Notes under the pieces: model-generated
Told to the model about the DNA's origin: nothing
Seen by the model: only the letters and a program-made list of their open reading frames with translations
The model's database searches: none
Shown: one piece after another, positions 7,871 through 15,076 of the stretch
Position numbering within the stretch: the stretch's first letter is position 1
Layout of the letters: the number at the start of each line of letters is the position of its first letter
Origin: DATKCF01 sp035513345
Lineage (GTDB): Bacteria; Gemmatimonadota; Gemmatimonadetes; Longimicrobiales; RSA9
Direction: 5' to 3'
Length of the DNA: 64,000 nt
Assembly: GCA_035513345.1 (NCBI GenBank)
Contig: DATKCF010000036.1
Location: 6,853-70,852 of the forward strand
Made by a program: the position numbers and the translations under genes

Positions 7871-7950
7871 TGGGAAGAGAGTTCCAGGGACGAGTTACTG
7901 GACTCGTTTCTGGGAAGAGAGTTTGAGGGACGAGTTTCTGGACTCGTTTC
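7871..7950. repeat. 40-bp tandem direct repeat, two copies
   Basis: Positions 7871-7910 and 7911-7950 are the same 40-bp unit (TGGGAAGAGAGTT...GACTCGTTTC), differing at three positions (CC/TG and A/T). The second copy runs straight into the left arm of element C. It starts three bases after the rpsD stop codon. Confidence 0.9.
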
Positions 7951-8108
7951 TGGTTTCTGGTTTCTGGGGCTGGTTTCTGGGGAACGGCAGGACGGAATCC
8001 GCCCCTCGAGATGGCAGGCGTTTCCGGGCGGTTTTCCGGGGCGGGCGGCATGCGGGATCGCGTCAACGGTCCCCACAAACCAGCCCTGGAAACCAGAAAC
8101 CAGAAACG
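7945..8108. repeat. Intergenic repeat element C between rpsD and rpoA
   Basis: Left arm 7945-7982 and right arm 8071-8108 are inverted copies of 38 nt with three mismatches, separated by an 88-nt centre. Transcribed, they would form a long stem. The left arm is 37/38 identical to that of element B. The centre is unrelated to that of B. The 314-nt gap 7868-8181 holds the tandem 40-bp repeat, this element and the rpoA ribosome binding site, but no gene. Confidence 0.88.
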
Positions 8109-8181
8109 TGAACAATACACAGCCAAGTGGCGACTGTCGTCGACGGCGGATGCGCCGTCGGCCTGCGCCGGGAGGGAAACA

Positions 8182-9237
8182 GTGGAGCTGGATCTTACCG
8201 GATTGGTACTCCCGCAGCGCGTCGAGGTCGTGCGGAAGTCGGAGGACGGCCGGACGGCGGAGTTCGTTGTGACGCCGCTCGAGCGTGGCTTCGGGCAGAC
8301 ATTGGGCAACACGATGCGCCGGATCATGCTGTCGTCGCTGCAGGGCTCGGCGGTGTGGGCGTTCCGGATGGAAGGCGTGTTCCACGAGCATCAGACGGTG
8401 TCGGGTGTGGTGGAGGACGTGCACCAGATCATCCAGAGCCTGAAGTCGCTTGTTCTGATGCTGGATGCGGACAAGGAGGAAGCGACACTGGAGTTGCGGG
8501 TGTCGAAGGCGGGGCCGGTATCGGCGAGCCAGATCGAGAAGTCGGCAACGGCGAGGGTCCTGAATCCGGACCACCATCTGTTCACGCTGCAGGATGATCG
8601 GGAGATCAACGTGATCCTGTACGTGAACAAGGGGCGCGGCTTCAAGCCGGCGGAGCAGCACGTGCTGCCGAAGGGCAGTCCTGTCGACATGGTTCGTGTC
8701 GATTCGATCTACAACCCGGTCCTGCGAGCGAACTTCAAGGTAGATGAGACGCGAGTCGGGCAGCGGACGGACTTTGACCGTCTGACGGTGCTGGTGGAGA
8801 CGAACGGCAGCATCACACCGGAGGAGGGCGTTGCGTACGGCGCGGAACTGGCGCGCAAGCACCTGGCGTACCTGCTGCGGTTCGTGGAGCCGTCATCGGT
8901 GCAGCCGCCGGTTCCGGGTGCTGTCCGTGTGCCGGCGCACCTGCGCGAGATGTTCCGTCGTCCGATCGACGAGATGGCGGAGTTGTCGGTACGGTCGGTG
9001 AATTCGTTGAAGAAGGAGAACATCATCACGCTCGGCGACCTCGTCCAGCGGACGGAGGACCAGATGCTGAACATCGAGAACTTCGGCATCAAGTCGCTGG
9101 AGGAGATCCGGCAGTTCCTGTCCGAGCACGATCTCGGGTTCGGCATGAAGCTGGAGGAAGGTGACGACGGCGAGATGTTCGTGGTCGGCGATCGGGATGC
9201 CGAGGACGCCGAGGTAGCGGCAGAAGAGGAGAAGTAG
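8182..9237 (+). CDS. rpoA: RNA polymerase alpha subunit
   Basis: Scaffold subunit of RNA polymerase (351 aa). The N-terminal dimerisation domain carries VTPLERGFGQTLGNTMRRIM, and the C-terminal domain (DNA and activator binding) carries LSVRSVNSLKKENIITLGDL and NFGIKSLEEIRQFL. The start GTG 8182 is chosen because GGGAGG (8170-8175) precedes it and it gives the normal N-terminal length; the in-frame reading continues upstream through the repeat element, which is not conserved. The C-terminus ends in an acidic tail. Confidence 0.97.
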   Translation: MELDLTGLVLPQRVEVVRKSEDGRTAEFVVTPLERGFGQTLGNTMRRIMLSSLQGSAVWAFRMEGVFHEHQTVSGVVEDVHQIIQSLKSLVLMLDADKEEATLELRVSKAGPVSASQIEKSATARVLNPDHHLFTLQDDREINVILYVNKGRGFKPAEQHVLPKGSPVDMVRVDSIYNPVLRANFKVDETRVGQRTDFDRLTVLVETNGSITPEEGVAYGAELARKHLAYLLRFVEPSSVQPPVPGAVRVPAHLREMFRRPIDEMAELSVRSVNSLKKENIITLGDLVQRTEDQMLNIENFGIKSLEEIRQFLSEHDLGFGMKLEEGDDGEMFVVGDRDAEDAEVAAEEEK

Positions 9238-9240
9238 GCG

Positions 9241-9594
9241 ATGAGGCACCGCAAGAAGGGCCGGCATCTCAACCGGACGGCGGAACACAGGCGAGCGATG
9301 TTCGCGAACATGGCGGCGTCACTATTCCTTCACGGGCGGCTCGAGACGACGCGGGCCAAGGCGAAGGAGTTGCGTCGTTATGCGGAGCCTCTGATCACGA
9401 AGGCGAAGCGTGGCGATCTTCACGCGCGGCGGCTGGTCGCGCGGACGATTCGTGACGACGCGGCGTTGGCGAGGCTGTTCAGCGAGATCGGACCTCGATA
9501 CGTTGAGCGCCCCGGCGGCTACACGCGGGTCCGTCTTCTCGGCCGGCGGCCGGGCGACGCGGCCGAGATGGCGATCATCGAACTCGTGGACTAG
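9241..9594 (+). CDS. rplQ: 50S ribosomal protein L17
   Basis: Large-subunit protein L17 (117 aa), close to the exit tunnel. MRHRKKGRHLNRTAEHRRAM at the start and ETTRAKAKELRRYAEPLITKAK are the family signatures. Three bases after rpoA, as in nearly all alpha operons. Confidence 0.98.
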   Translation: MRHRKKGRHLNRTAEHRRAMFANMAASLFLHGRLETTRAKAKELRRYAEPLITKAKRGDLHARRLVARTIRDDAALARLFSEIGPRYVERPGGYTRVRLLGRRPGDAAEMAIIELVD

Positions 9595-9600
9595 GGAACC

Positions 9601-10131
9601 ATGGCGAAGCAATCCGCGGGACGGGTATCATCGGGAGGCATGGCCACGGTGCTCATGATCGTGGCGGTTGTGGCTTCGGTCGGGCTTCTGGTGTGGCTGT
9701 CGTACGCGAGTCAGCCGGCTGAGGGGCCGGCGATGGCGATGGATGACCCGGGCCTGGACGTGACGGCAAGTCGGGCGGTCACGGCCGCGGAATTCGGCGC
9801 GGACATCGCTTCGCGGGTCGGTCAGGACGTGGTTCTGGCGGGTGTGATGGTATCGAATGTGGTCAGCGATCAGCTGATCCAGGTGGACGTGCCGTCGGCG
9901 GACGGCACGACACCGTTCACGATCCATCTGCTGCCTGGCGCGGCGGCAACGGCGCCGGCGGCGCAGACCACGATCGAGGTGGACGGCCGCGTCCTTGCCC
10001 AGACCGACTCCGTGCTGAACGCGTGGGAACAGGCGGGCACGATTCCGAGTGCGAACGTGCGAACGACGCTCCAGGCTGGCAGCTACTTTATTGAAGCGAG
10101 AATGATCCGGCCTGGCTCCGGCGGCGAATAG
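9601..10131 (+). CDS. Unknown single-pass membrane protein
   Basis: A 176-aa protein I do not recognise. One hydrophobic helix at about residues 14-37 (MATVLMIVAVVASVGLLVWL) is followed by a region of about 140 residues, probably outside the cytoplasm. That region has the look of a small beta-rich domain (VGQDVVLAGVMVSNVV, IQVDVP, TTIEVDGRVLAQ). There is no catalytic motif and no cysteine. It lies 6 bp after rplQ and before rpmB, with no promoter seen between, so it is probably co-transcribed with ribosomal genes. A CcmE- or OB-like fold is conceivable but unsupported. Confidence 0.75.
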   Translation: MAKQSAGRVSSGGMATVLMIVAVVASVGLLVWLSYASQPAEGPAMAMDDPGLDVTASRAVTAAEFGADIASRVGQDVVLAGVMVSNVVSDQLIQVDVPSADGTTPFTIHLLPGAAATAPAAQTTIEVDGRVLAQTDSVLNAWEQAGTIPSANVRTTLQAGSYFIEARMIRPGSGGE

Positions 10132-10199
10132 GACCGACGGCCGAATGACAGACATGCAACCGGCGCACTGCACCGGTAAGAGTGAAGGGAGATAGCGCG

Positions 10200-10394
10200 A
10201 TGCCTCGCGTGTGTCATGTATGCGGGAAGGGAACGACGTTCGGCAACAATGTCAGCCACGCGAACAACAAGACGCGTCGGCGCTGGCTGCCGAACCTGCG
10301 GCGCGTTCGCGTGGCGACGCCGGAAGGTGAGAACCGCCACGTCCGCGTGTGTACGCGCTGCCTTTCAGCAGGCAAGATCCGTAAAGCGGGCTGA
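10200..10394 (+). CDS. rpmB: 50S ribosomal protein L28
   Basis: Large-subunit protein L28 (64 aa), zinc form with C5, C8, C51 and C54. The core VCHVCGKGTTFGNNVSHANN followed by KTRRRWLPNLRRVRV is typical. ATG 10200 is preferred over an upstream in-frame ATG (10182) because it gives the family N-terminus and has AAGGGAGA upstream. Usually paired with rpmG, which is absent here. Confidence 0.96.
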   Translation: MPRVCHVCGKGTTFGNNVSHANNKTRRRWLPNLRRVRVATPEGENRHVRVCTRCLSAGKIRKAG

Positions 10395-10420
10395 AGTGAG
10401 CCTGCCGGTGCGGTAGGATG

Positions 10421-10456
10421 GCGAGCCCGGCACTCCGGTGTCGGGCTCGCCTGTTT
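10421..10456 (+). terminator. Intrinsic terminator after rpmB
   Basis: GCGAGCCCGGCAC (10421-10433) pairs with GTGTCGGGCTCGC (10438-10450) across a TCCG loop. Twelve Watson-Crick pairs and one G-T pair form a 13-bp stem, followed by CTGTTT. It plausibly closes the ribosomal transcription unit. Confidence 0.8.
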
Positions 10457-10542
10457 CCGGGGCCTGCCGAACACCGCCGGTGCGGCAGCCGGGTGCGGTC
10501 CGAATCATCAATCCGATCGAACGACAGGGCGGAGCGAGCGCC

Positions 10543-11784
10543 ATGATGCTTGCGGCCGCTGTTCAGCACGCGGAAGGCGGCGGAATGTCCGTGGCGGAGT
10601 TTCTGTTTCTGCTGGTCGCGATCCTCGTGTCGGCGAAAGTGCTCGGGGAGCTTGCGGAGCGGATCGGGCAGCCGGCGGTGCTGGGCGAACTGCTGGCGGG
10701 TGTGCTGCTCGGCCAATCGATTCTCGGGATCGTCGACCCGGGCGTCGAGATGGTGCACCTTCTGGCCGAGGTGGGTGTCGTTCTGCTGCTGTTCCAGATC
10801 GGGCTCGAGACGAATCTGGGTCAGCTGTTGCGTGTCGGAACGGCATCGTCGGCGGTTGCGGTCGCGGGTGTCGCGCTGCCGTTCGCGGCCGGCTACTACG
10901 TCTGCAGTGCGCTGGGCCTCGATCTTCTGCCGTCACTGGTCGCGAGCGCGGCGCTTACCGCGACGTCGGTGGGAATCACGGCCAGGGTGCTATCCGATCT
11001 TGGCAGGCTGCAGGAACCGGAGAGCCAGATCATCCTTGGCGCGGCCGTAATAGACGACATCGTCGGCCTGGTGATCCTGGCGGTTGTCGCACAGATGGTT
11101 GCAGGTACGGAGCTGACTCCCGCGAGTGTCGGCCTGACGACACTGATCGCTTTCGGTTTCGTCGGGGCCGTGGTCGTGATCGGACGGCTCGTGGTACCGC
11201 CGGCGTTCGACTTCCTGTCGCGGATCGGTCGCGAGGAGACGCTCGCGACAATGGCGGTCGCGCTCGCGTTCGTGATCTGCTACCTGGCGGATCTCGCGGG
11301 TTCGGCGCTGATCATCGGCGCGTTCGCTGCGGGGCTGACGCTGTCACCGACCCGGCACGCGAAGGTGATCGAACACGGTGTCGCCCGGCTGGGGATGTTC
11401 TTTGTGCCGATCTTCTTCGTGTCGGTCGGCGCTGCCGTCGACGTGAGGACGTTCGTCGATCCGCAGGTCATCATCGTGGGCAGTTCGCTGATCGCGGTCG
11501 CCGTGGTCGGCAAGGTGCTCGCCGGTTACGCGCCGTTCTGGTACAAGGGCCGCAAGCTGGTGATCGGCGTGGGTATGGTTCCACGCGGCGAGGTCGGTCT
11601 GATCTTTGCCCAGATGGGACTGACGGCAGGCGCGCTCACTACCGGGCTGTTCAGTGCGATCACGATGATGGTGATGGTCACCACGTTCATGGCGCCGCCG
11701 CTCCTGAAGTATCTGTTCCCGCCGACGGCAGAGGCGGGCAGGCAGGATGCAGGCGGTCTTGCCGAGATGACGACGGAGGCGTGA
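10543..11784 (+). CDS. Cation:proton antiporter, CPA2 family
   Basis: Inner-membrane monovalent cation/proton antiporter (413 aa, about 12 helices), of the KefB/NapA-like Na_H_exchanger type. LGELAERIGQPAVLGELLAG at the N-terminus and the helix AAVIDDIVGLVILAVV carry the paired Asp seen in CPA2 proteins. FIVGAFAAG-like and GRGEVGLI-like blocks appear as IIGAFAAGLTLS and VPRGEVGLIFAQ. There is no C-terminal TrkA-N domain. Start ATG 10543 (or 10546) follows GGCGGAGCGAG. Whether it carries Na+ or K+ cannot be told from sequence alone. Confidence 0.9.
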   Translation: MMLAAAVQHAEGGGMSVAEFLFLLVAILVSAKVLGELAERIGQPAVLGELLAGVLLGQSILGIVDPGVEMVHLLAEVGVVLLLFQIGLETNLGQLLRVGTASSAVAVAGVALPFAAGYYVCSALGLDLLPSLVASAALTATSVGITARVLSDLGRLQEPESQIILGAAVIDDIVGLVILAVVAQMVAGTELTPASVGLTTLIAFGFVGAVVVIGRLVVPPAFDFLSRIGREETLATMAVALAFVICYLADLAGSALIIGAFAAGLTLSPTRHAKVIEHGVARLGMFFVPIFFVSVGAAVDVRTFVDPQVIIVGSSLIAVAVVGKVLAGYAPFWYKGRKLVIGVGMVPRGEVGLIFAQMGLTAGALTTGLFSAITMMVMVTTFMAPPLLKYLFPPTAEAGRQDAGGLAEMTTEA

Positions 11785-11824
11785 GCCGCAGTCAACGCCG
11801 GCGCAGCGTGACGCGGCGGATCCG

Positions 11825-13192
11825 ATGAACGGGAACGAGGGAACGTCGAACGCGGCCGGGTCGCTGGAAATGCTCCTGGACCGCATTGGCGGCGGGACAG
11901 CCCGGTGCGGCGTTGTCGGACTCGGCTACGTCGGTCTACCCCTGGCAGTCGAGCTGGCGAGGGCGGGCTACGCGGTGACCGGTCTCGACACGTCAGCGGG
12001 CGTGGTGGACACGATCAACGCGGGTCGGTCGCACATTGCGGACATCGCTGCAACCGATGTAGCGCCGCTGGTGGCGGACGGCCGCCTGTCGGCGACCACG
12101 GACGCCGCGCTCCTGTCGAATTGCGACGCCATCTCCATCTGCGTGCCGACGCCTCTGTCGAAGACGCGCGACCCCGATGTCAGCTTCGTGGCGGCAGCCG
12201 CGCGAGCCGTGGCGGCGACGCTGCGTCCGGGCCAGCTCGTGATTCTCGAGAGCACGACGTATCCGGGCACGACGCGCGAGCTGGTGCTGCCCGAGCTCGA
12301 GGCGGGCGGGCTGCGCGTCGGGCACGACTTCTTTCTGTGCTTCAGTCCGGAGCGCGTGGATCCGGGCAACGAGCGCTGGCTGATCCGCAACACGCCGAAG
12401 GTGATCGGCGGTCTGAGCGCGGCGTGCGTGCGGGCTGGCGCCGCGCTGTACGGTCGTGCGATGGACACGATCGTGACCGTATCGTCAACGGAATCGGCCG
12501 AGCTGACGAAACTGCTCGAGAACACGTTCCGCGCAGTCAACATTGCGCTGGTGAACGAAATGGCGCAGGTCGCGGACCGTCTCGATGTCGATGTGTTCGA
12601 GGTGATCGAAGCGGCTGCCACGAAGCCGTTCGGATTCATGCGATTCGATCCGGGTCCGGGCATTGGCGGGCACTGCATCCCGCTCGATCCGCACTATCTT
12701 GCGTGGAAGATGAAGACGCTGAACTTCCGAACGCGGCTGATCGATCTGGCCGGTGAAGTGAACAGCGAGATGCCGCGGTTCGTGGTGACGAAGGTGCAGG
12801 ACACGCTGAACGTGCGGCGCAAAGCGGTGAACGGCAGCCGCATCCTGGTGATCGGTGCGGCCTACAAGAAGGATGTCGACGATATCCGTGAGAGTCCTGC
12901 GCTCGACGTGATGAATCTGCTCGAAGCGAAAGGTGCGACGGTCGAATACCACGATCCGCACGTCTCCGAGGTGCTTCTGGAGAGCGGCCCGCGTCGAAGC
13001 CGGCCACTGGATGCCGCCGAGGTCGGCCGGGCCGACTGCATCGTGATCGTCACGGATCACACGTCGATCGACTATGGTCTCCTCGCGAACGCGACAGCGC
13101 CGGTCGTCGATACCCGCAACGCCCTCAAGGGGCGAGGCCGCGATGTGATCGGGCTGAGCGGGCAGACGCGGATGCTGCCGGAGACCCCGTGA
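11825..13192 (+). CDS. UDP-sugar 6-dehydrogenase, WbpA/TviB type
   Basis: NAD-dependent nucleotide-sugar dehydrogenase (455 aa), most like UDP-N-acetylglucosamine or UDP-N-acetylgalactosamine 6-dehydrogenases making uronic acids for surface polysaccharide. The Rossmann motif is GVVGLGYVGLPLAVELARAG, followed by ESTTYPGTTRELVLP and CFSPERVDPGN; the catalytic cysteine is C284 in GIGGHCIPLDPHYLAWK. Its stop overlaps the next gene's GTG as GTGA, tying it to a CpsB-type phosphatase. The exact sugar is not determined. Confidence 0.88.
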   Translation: MNGNEGTSNAAGSLEMLLDRIGGGTARCGVVGLGYVGLPLAVELARAGYAVTGLDTSAGVVDTINAGRSHIADIAATDVAPLVADGRLSATTDAALLSNCDAISICVPTPLSKTRDPDVSFVAAAARAVAATLRPGQLVILESTTYPGTTRELVLPELEAGGLRVGHDFFLCFSPERVDPGNERWLIRNTPKVIGGLSAACVRAGAALYGRAMDTIVTVSSTESAELTKLLENTFRAVNIALVNEMAQVADRLDVDVFEVIEAAATKPFGFMRFDPGPGIGGHCIPLDPHYLAWKMKTLNFRTRLIDLAGEVNSEMPRFVVTKVQDTLNVRRKAVNGSRILVIGAAYKKDVDDIRESPALDVMNLLEAKGATVEYHDPHVSEVLLESGPRRSRPLDAAEVGRADCIVIVTDHTSIDYGLLANATAPVVDTRNALKGRGRDVIGLSGQTRMLPETP

Positions 13193-14040
13193 CGAGTGAT
13201 CGCTCAGCCGCACGGTCCGGCCGGGTCGACTTCCACAACCACACGATACCCGGCGTAGATGACGGTGCGCAGGACCGCGCGGAATGTGCGGGCGCGCTCA
13301 GCTCGTTTGCGGCGCAGGGCGTGACGGCGATCGTGGCCACGCCACACGTGGATCTGTCGGTGGTGAGGCGAGGGGGCCTGGGGTTGAGACTGGCGGAGAT
13401 CGACCGCGGATGGTCGGAACTCGAGGCCGTCGCCGAGGGCTGCGGCATCGCGGTTCACCGCGGTGCCGAGCTGCGGCTGGATGCGGTCGATCCGGACCTG
13501 TCCGATTTGCGGCTCCGGCTCGCAGGCACGCGTTTCGTCCTGGTCGAGTTTCCGTACTTCACCGTTCCACTACGCTCGGCCCGGACGCTCGCGCAGATCG
13601 TGCAGCGGGGCTGGCTGCCGATCATCGCGCACCCGGAGCGATACGACGGGCTCGACCCGGAGCTGGAAGTCGTACATGACTGGCGGCAGGCAGGCGCATA
13701 CGTTCAGGTGAACGGTCCGGCGATCCTCGGCCGGTACGGTCCGGCGGCGAGATACCATGCTCTTGGCATGCTGGAGCGCGGCTGGGTCGACTTCCTGTGC
13801 AGCGACTATCACGCGCGCGGCCGACTGCGGCTCGAGGAGTACTGGGACGCGATAGTCGCGATGGACGGCAGTGATCAGGCGGAGCTGCTGATGGTCACGA
13901 ATCCGGCGCACGTGCTGAGGGACGAGCGGCCCATGCCGGTCGCGCCGCTGCCGGGCGCAGCTGCCGAGCGCGGACGAACGCACGAGAGCGAAGGCGGGAT
14001 GCGGAGCCGTCCTGCGAGGTCAGGAGGCGAAGGTGCGTGA
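13189..14040 (+). CDS. CpsB/YwqE-type PHP-domain tyrosine phosphatase
   Basis: Metal-dependent protein-tyrosine phosphatase of the PHP superfamily (283 aa), a family that controls capsule synthesis by dephosphorylating BY-kinases. Metal-binding motifs are in order: DFHNHTIPGVDDG near residue 15, ATPHVDL near 50, IAHPERYDG near 145 and CSDYHARG near 205. The last ~40 residues (rich in Arg, Gly, Glu) look disordered. GTG start overlaps the preceding stop. No partner kinase lies in the window. Its 3' end overlaps the convergent UDP-xylose synthase gene by 21 bp. Confidence 0.87.
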   Translation: MTSDRSAARSGRVDFHNHTIPGVDDGAQDRAECAGALSSFAAQGVTAIVATPHVDLSVVRRGGLGLRLAEIDRGWSELEAVAEGCGIAVHRGAELRLDAVDPDLSDLRLRLAGTRFVLVEFPYFTVPLRSARTLAQIVQRGWLPIIAHPERYDGLDPELEVVHDWRQAGAYVQVNGPAILGRYGPAARYHALGMLERGWVDFLCSDYHARGRLRLEEYWDAIVAMDGSDQAELLMVTNPAHVLRDERPMPVAPLPGAAAERGRTHESEGGMRSRPARSGGEGA

Positions 14041-14985
14041 GACGGAGCCACGTTCGTCGACGAGCTTGCGGAAGTAGGGAATCGTTTCGCGGAGCCCCTC
14101 GTCGAGCGACACGGCGGGTTCCCAACCGAGTTCGGCGCGCGCCAGCGAGATGTCGGGCCGTCGTACCTTGGGATCGTCCTCGGGCAATGGCAACTGCTCG
14201 ATCGTCGACGAGCTGCCGGTCAGTTCGATCACGGTACGGGCCAGCTGGCCGACAGTCAGTTCGATCGGGTTGCCGATATTCACAGGACCGGTGAGATCGG
14301 AGTTGAAGAGTCGGTAGATGCCGTCGACCTCGTCGGTCACGAAGCAGAAGGAGCGGGTCTGCGAGCCATCGCCATACACCGTGAGCGGTTCGTTGCGTAG
14401 CGCCTGGACGATGAAGTTCGACACGACGCGTCCGTCATTCGGCCGCATTCGCCGGCCGTACGTGTTGAAGATCCGGACGATCCGTGCGTCGAGGTCGTGA
14501 AACCGGTGATAAGCCATGGTCATGGCTTCGGCGAAGCGCTTGGCTTCGTCGTAGACGCCGCGCGGTCCGACGGGATTGACGTGGCCCCAGTACGACTCGG
14601 GCTGCGGATGGACCTGCGGATCGCCATAGACCTCGGAGGTCGAGGCGAGCAGGAAGCGCGCGTTCTTCGCGCGGGCGAGTCCGAGCGTCTTGTGCGTTCC
14701 GAGGCTGCCGACCTTGAGCGTCTGGATGGGCAGTTCGAGATAGTCTATCGGGCTGGCGGGGCTCGCGAAGTGCAGAACGCCATCGAGCGGGCCATCGACG
14801 TAGACGAAATTCGTCACGTCGTGTACGACGAAGCTGAAGGCGGGATTGCCGATGAGATGCGCTATGTTGGCGGGCGATCCCGTGATCAGATTGTCCATGC
14901 CGATGACTTCGTGGCCTTCGGCAAGGAACCGGTCACAAAGGTGTGATCCGAGGAATCCGGCTGCGCCGGTGATGAGAACTCTCAT
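14020..14985 (-). CDS. UDP-glucuronate decarboxylase (UDP-xylose synthase)
   Basis: NAD-dependent SDR enzyme (321 aa) that converts UDP-glucuronate to UDP-xylose. MRVLITGAAGFLGSHLCDRF is the cofactor-binding start. ASTSEVYGDPQVHPQPESYW and NPVGPRGVYDEAKRFAEAM (catalytic Tyr-x-x-x-Lys as YDEAK) match the Uxs subgroup rather than 4-epimerases. It is divergent from UDP-glucose dehydrogenase (15077), which makes its substrate, so the pair forms a UDP-Glc to UDP-GlcA to UDP-Xyl route. The gene has no ribosome binding site and probably a leaderless mRNA. Confidence 0.92.
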   Translation of the reverse strand: MRVLITGAAGFLGSHLCDRFLAEGHEVIGMDNLITGSPANIAHLIGNPAFSFVVHDVTNFVYVDGPLDGVLHFASPASPIDYLELPIQTLKVGSLGTHKTLGLARAKNARFLLASTSEVYGDPQVHPQPESYWGHVNPVGPRGVYDEAKRFAEAMTMAYHRFHDLDARIVRIFNTYGRRMRPNDGRVVSNFIVQALRNEPLTVYGDGSQTRSFCFVTDEVDGIYRLFNSDLTGPVNIGNPIELTVGQLARTVIELTGSSSTIEQLPLPEDDPKVRRPDISLARAELGWEPAVSLDEGLRETIPYFRKLVDERGSVSRTFAS

Positions 14986-14993
14986 GGGCGGGT

Positions 14994-15022
14994 ACTTTAT
15001 CCATGGCAGAGTCGCCGCACAA
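14994..15022 (-). promoter_or_regulatory. Promoter of the UDP-xylose synthase gene, leaderless type
   Basis: On the minus strand, TTGTGC (complement of 15017-15022) and TAAAGT (complement of 14994-14999) are separated by 17 bp. The -10 box ends 8 nt before the ATG (14985-14983), so transcription should start at or next to the start codon. No Shine-Dalgarno sequence fits in that space. Confidence 0.6.
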
Positions 15023-15076
15023 GGACGCTACGGGCCGATCCGGCCACGGCGACGCACGGGCTGAAAGGGAGCGAGC

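Noticed and set aside
8011..8181. In-frame upstream extension of rpoA through element C
   Set aside because: The added 57 residues are repeat-derived and not part of the family; GTG 8182 has a good ribosome binding site.
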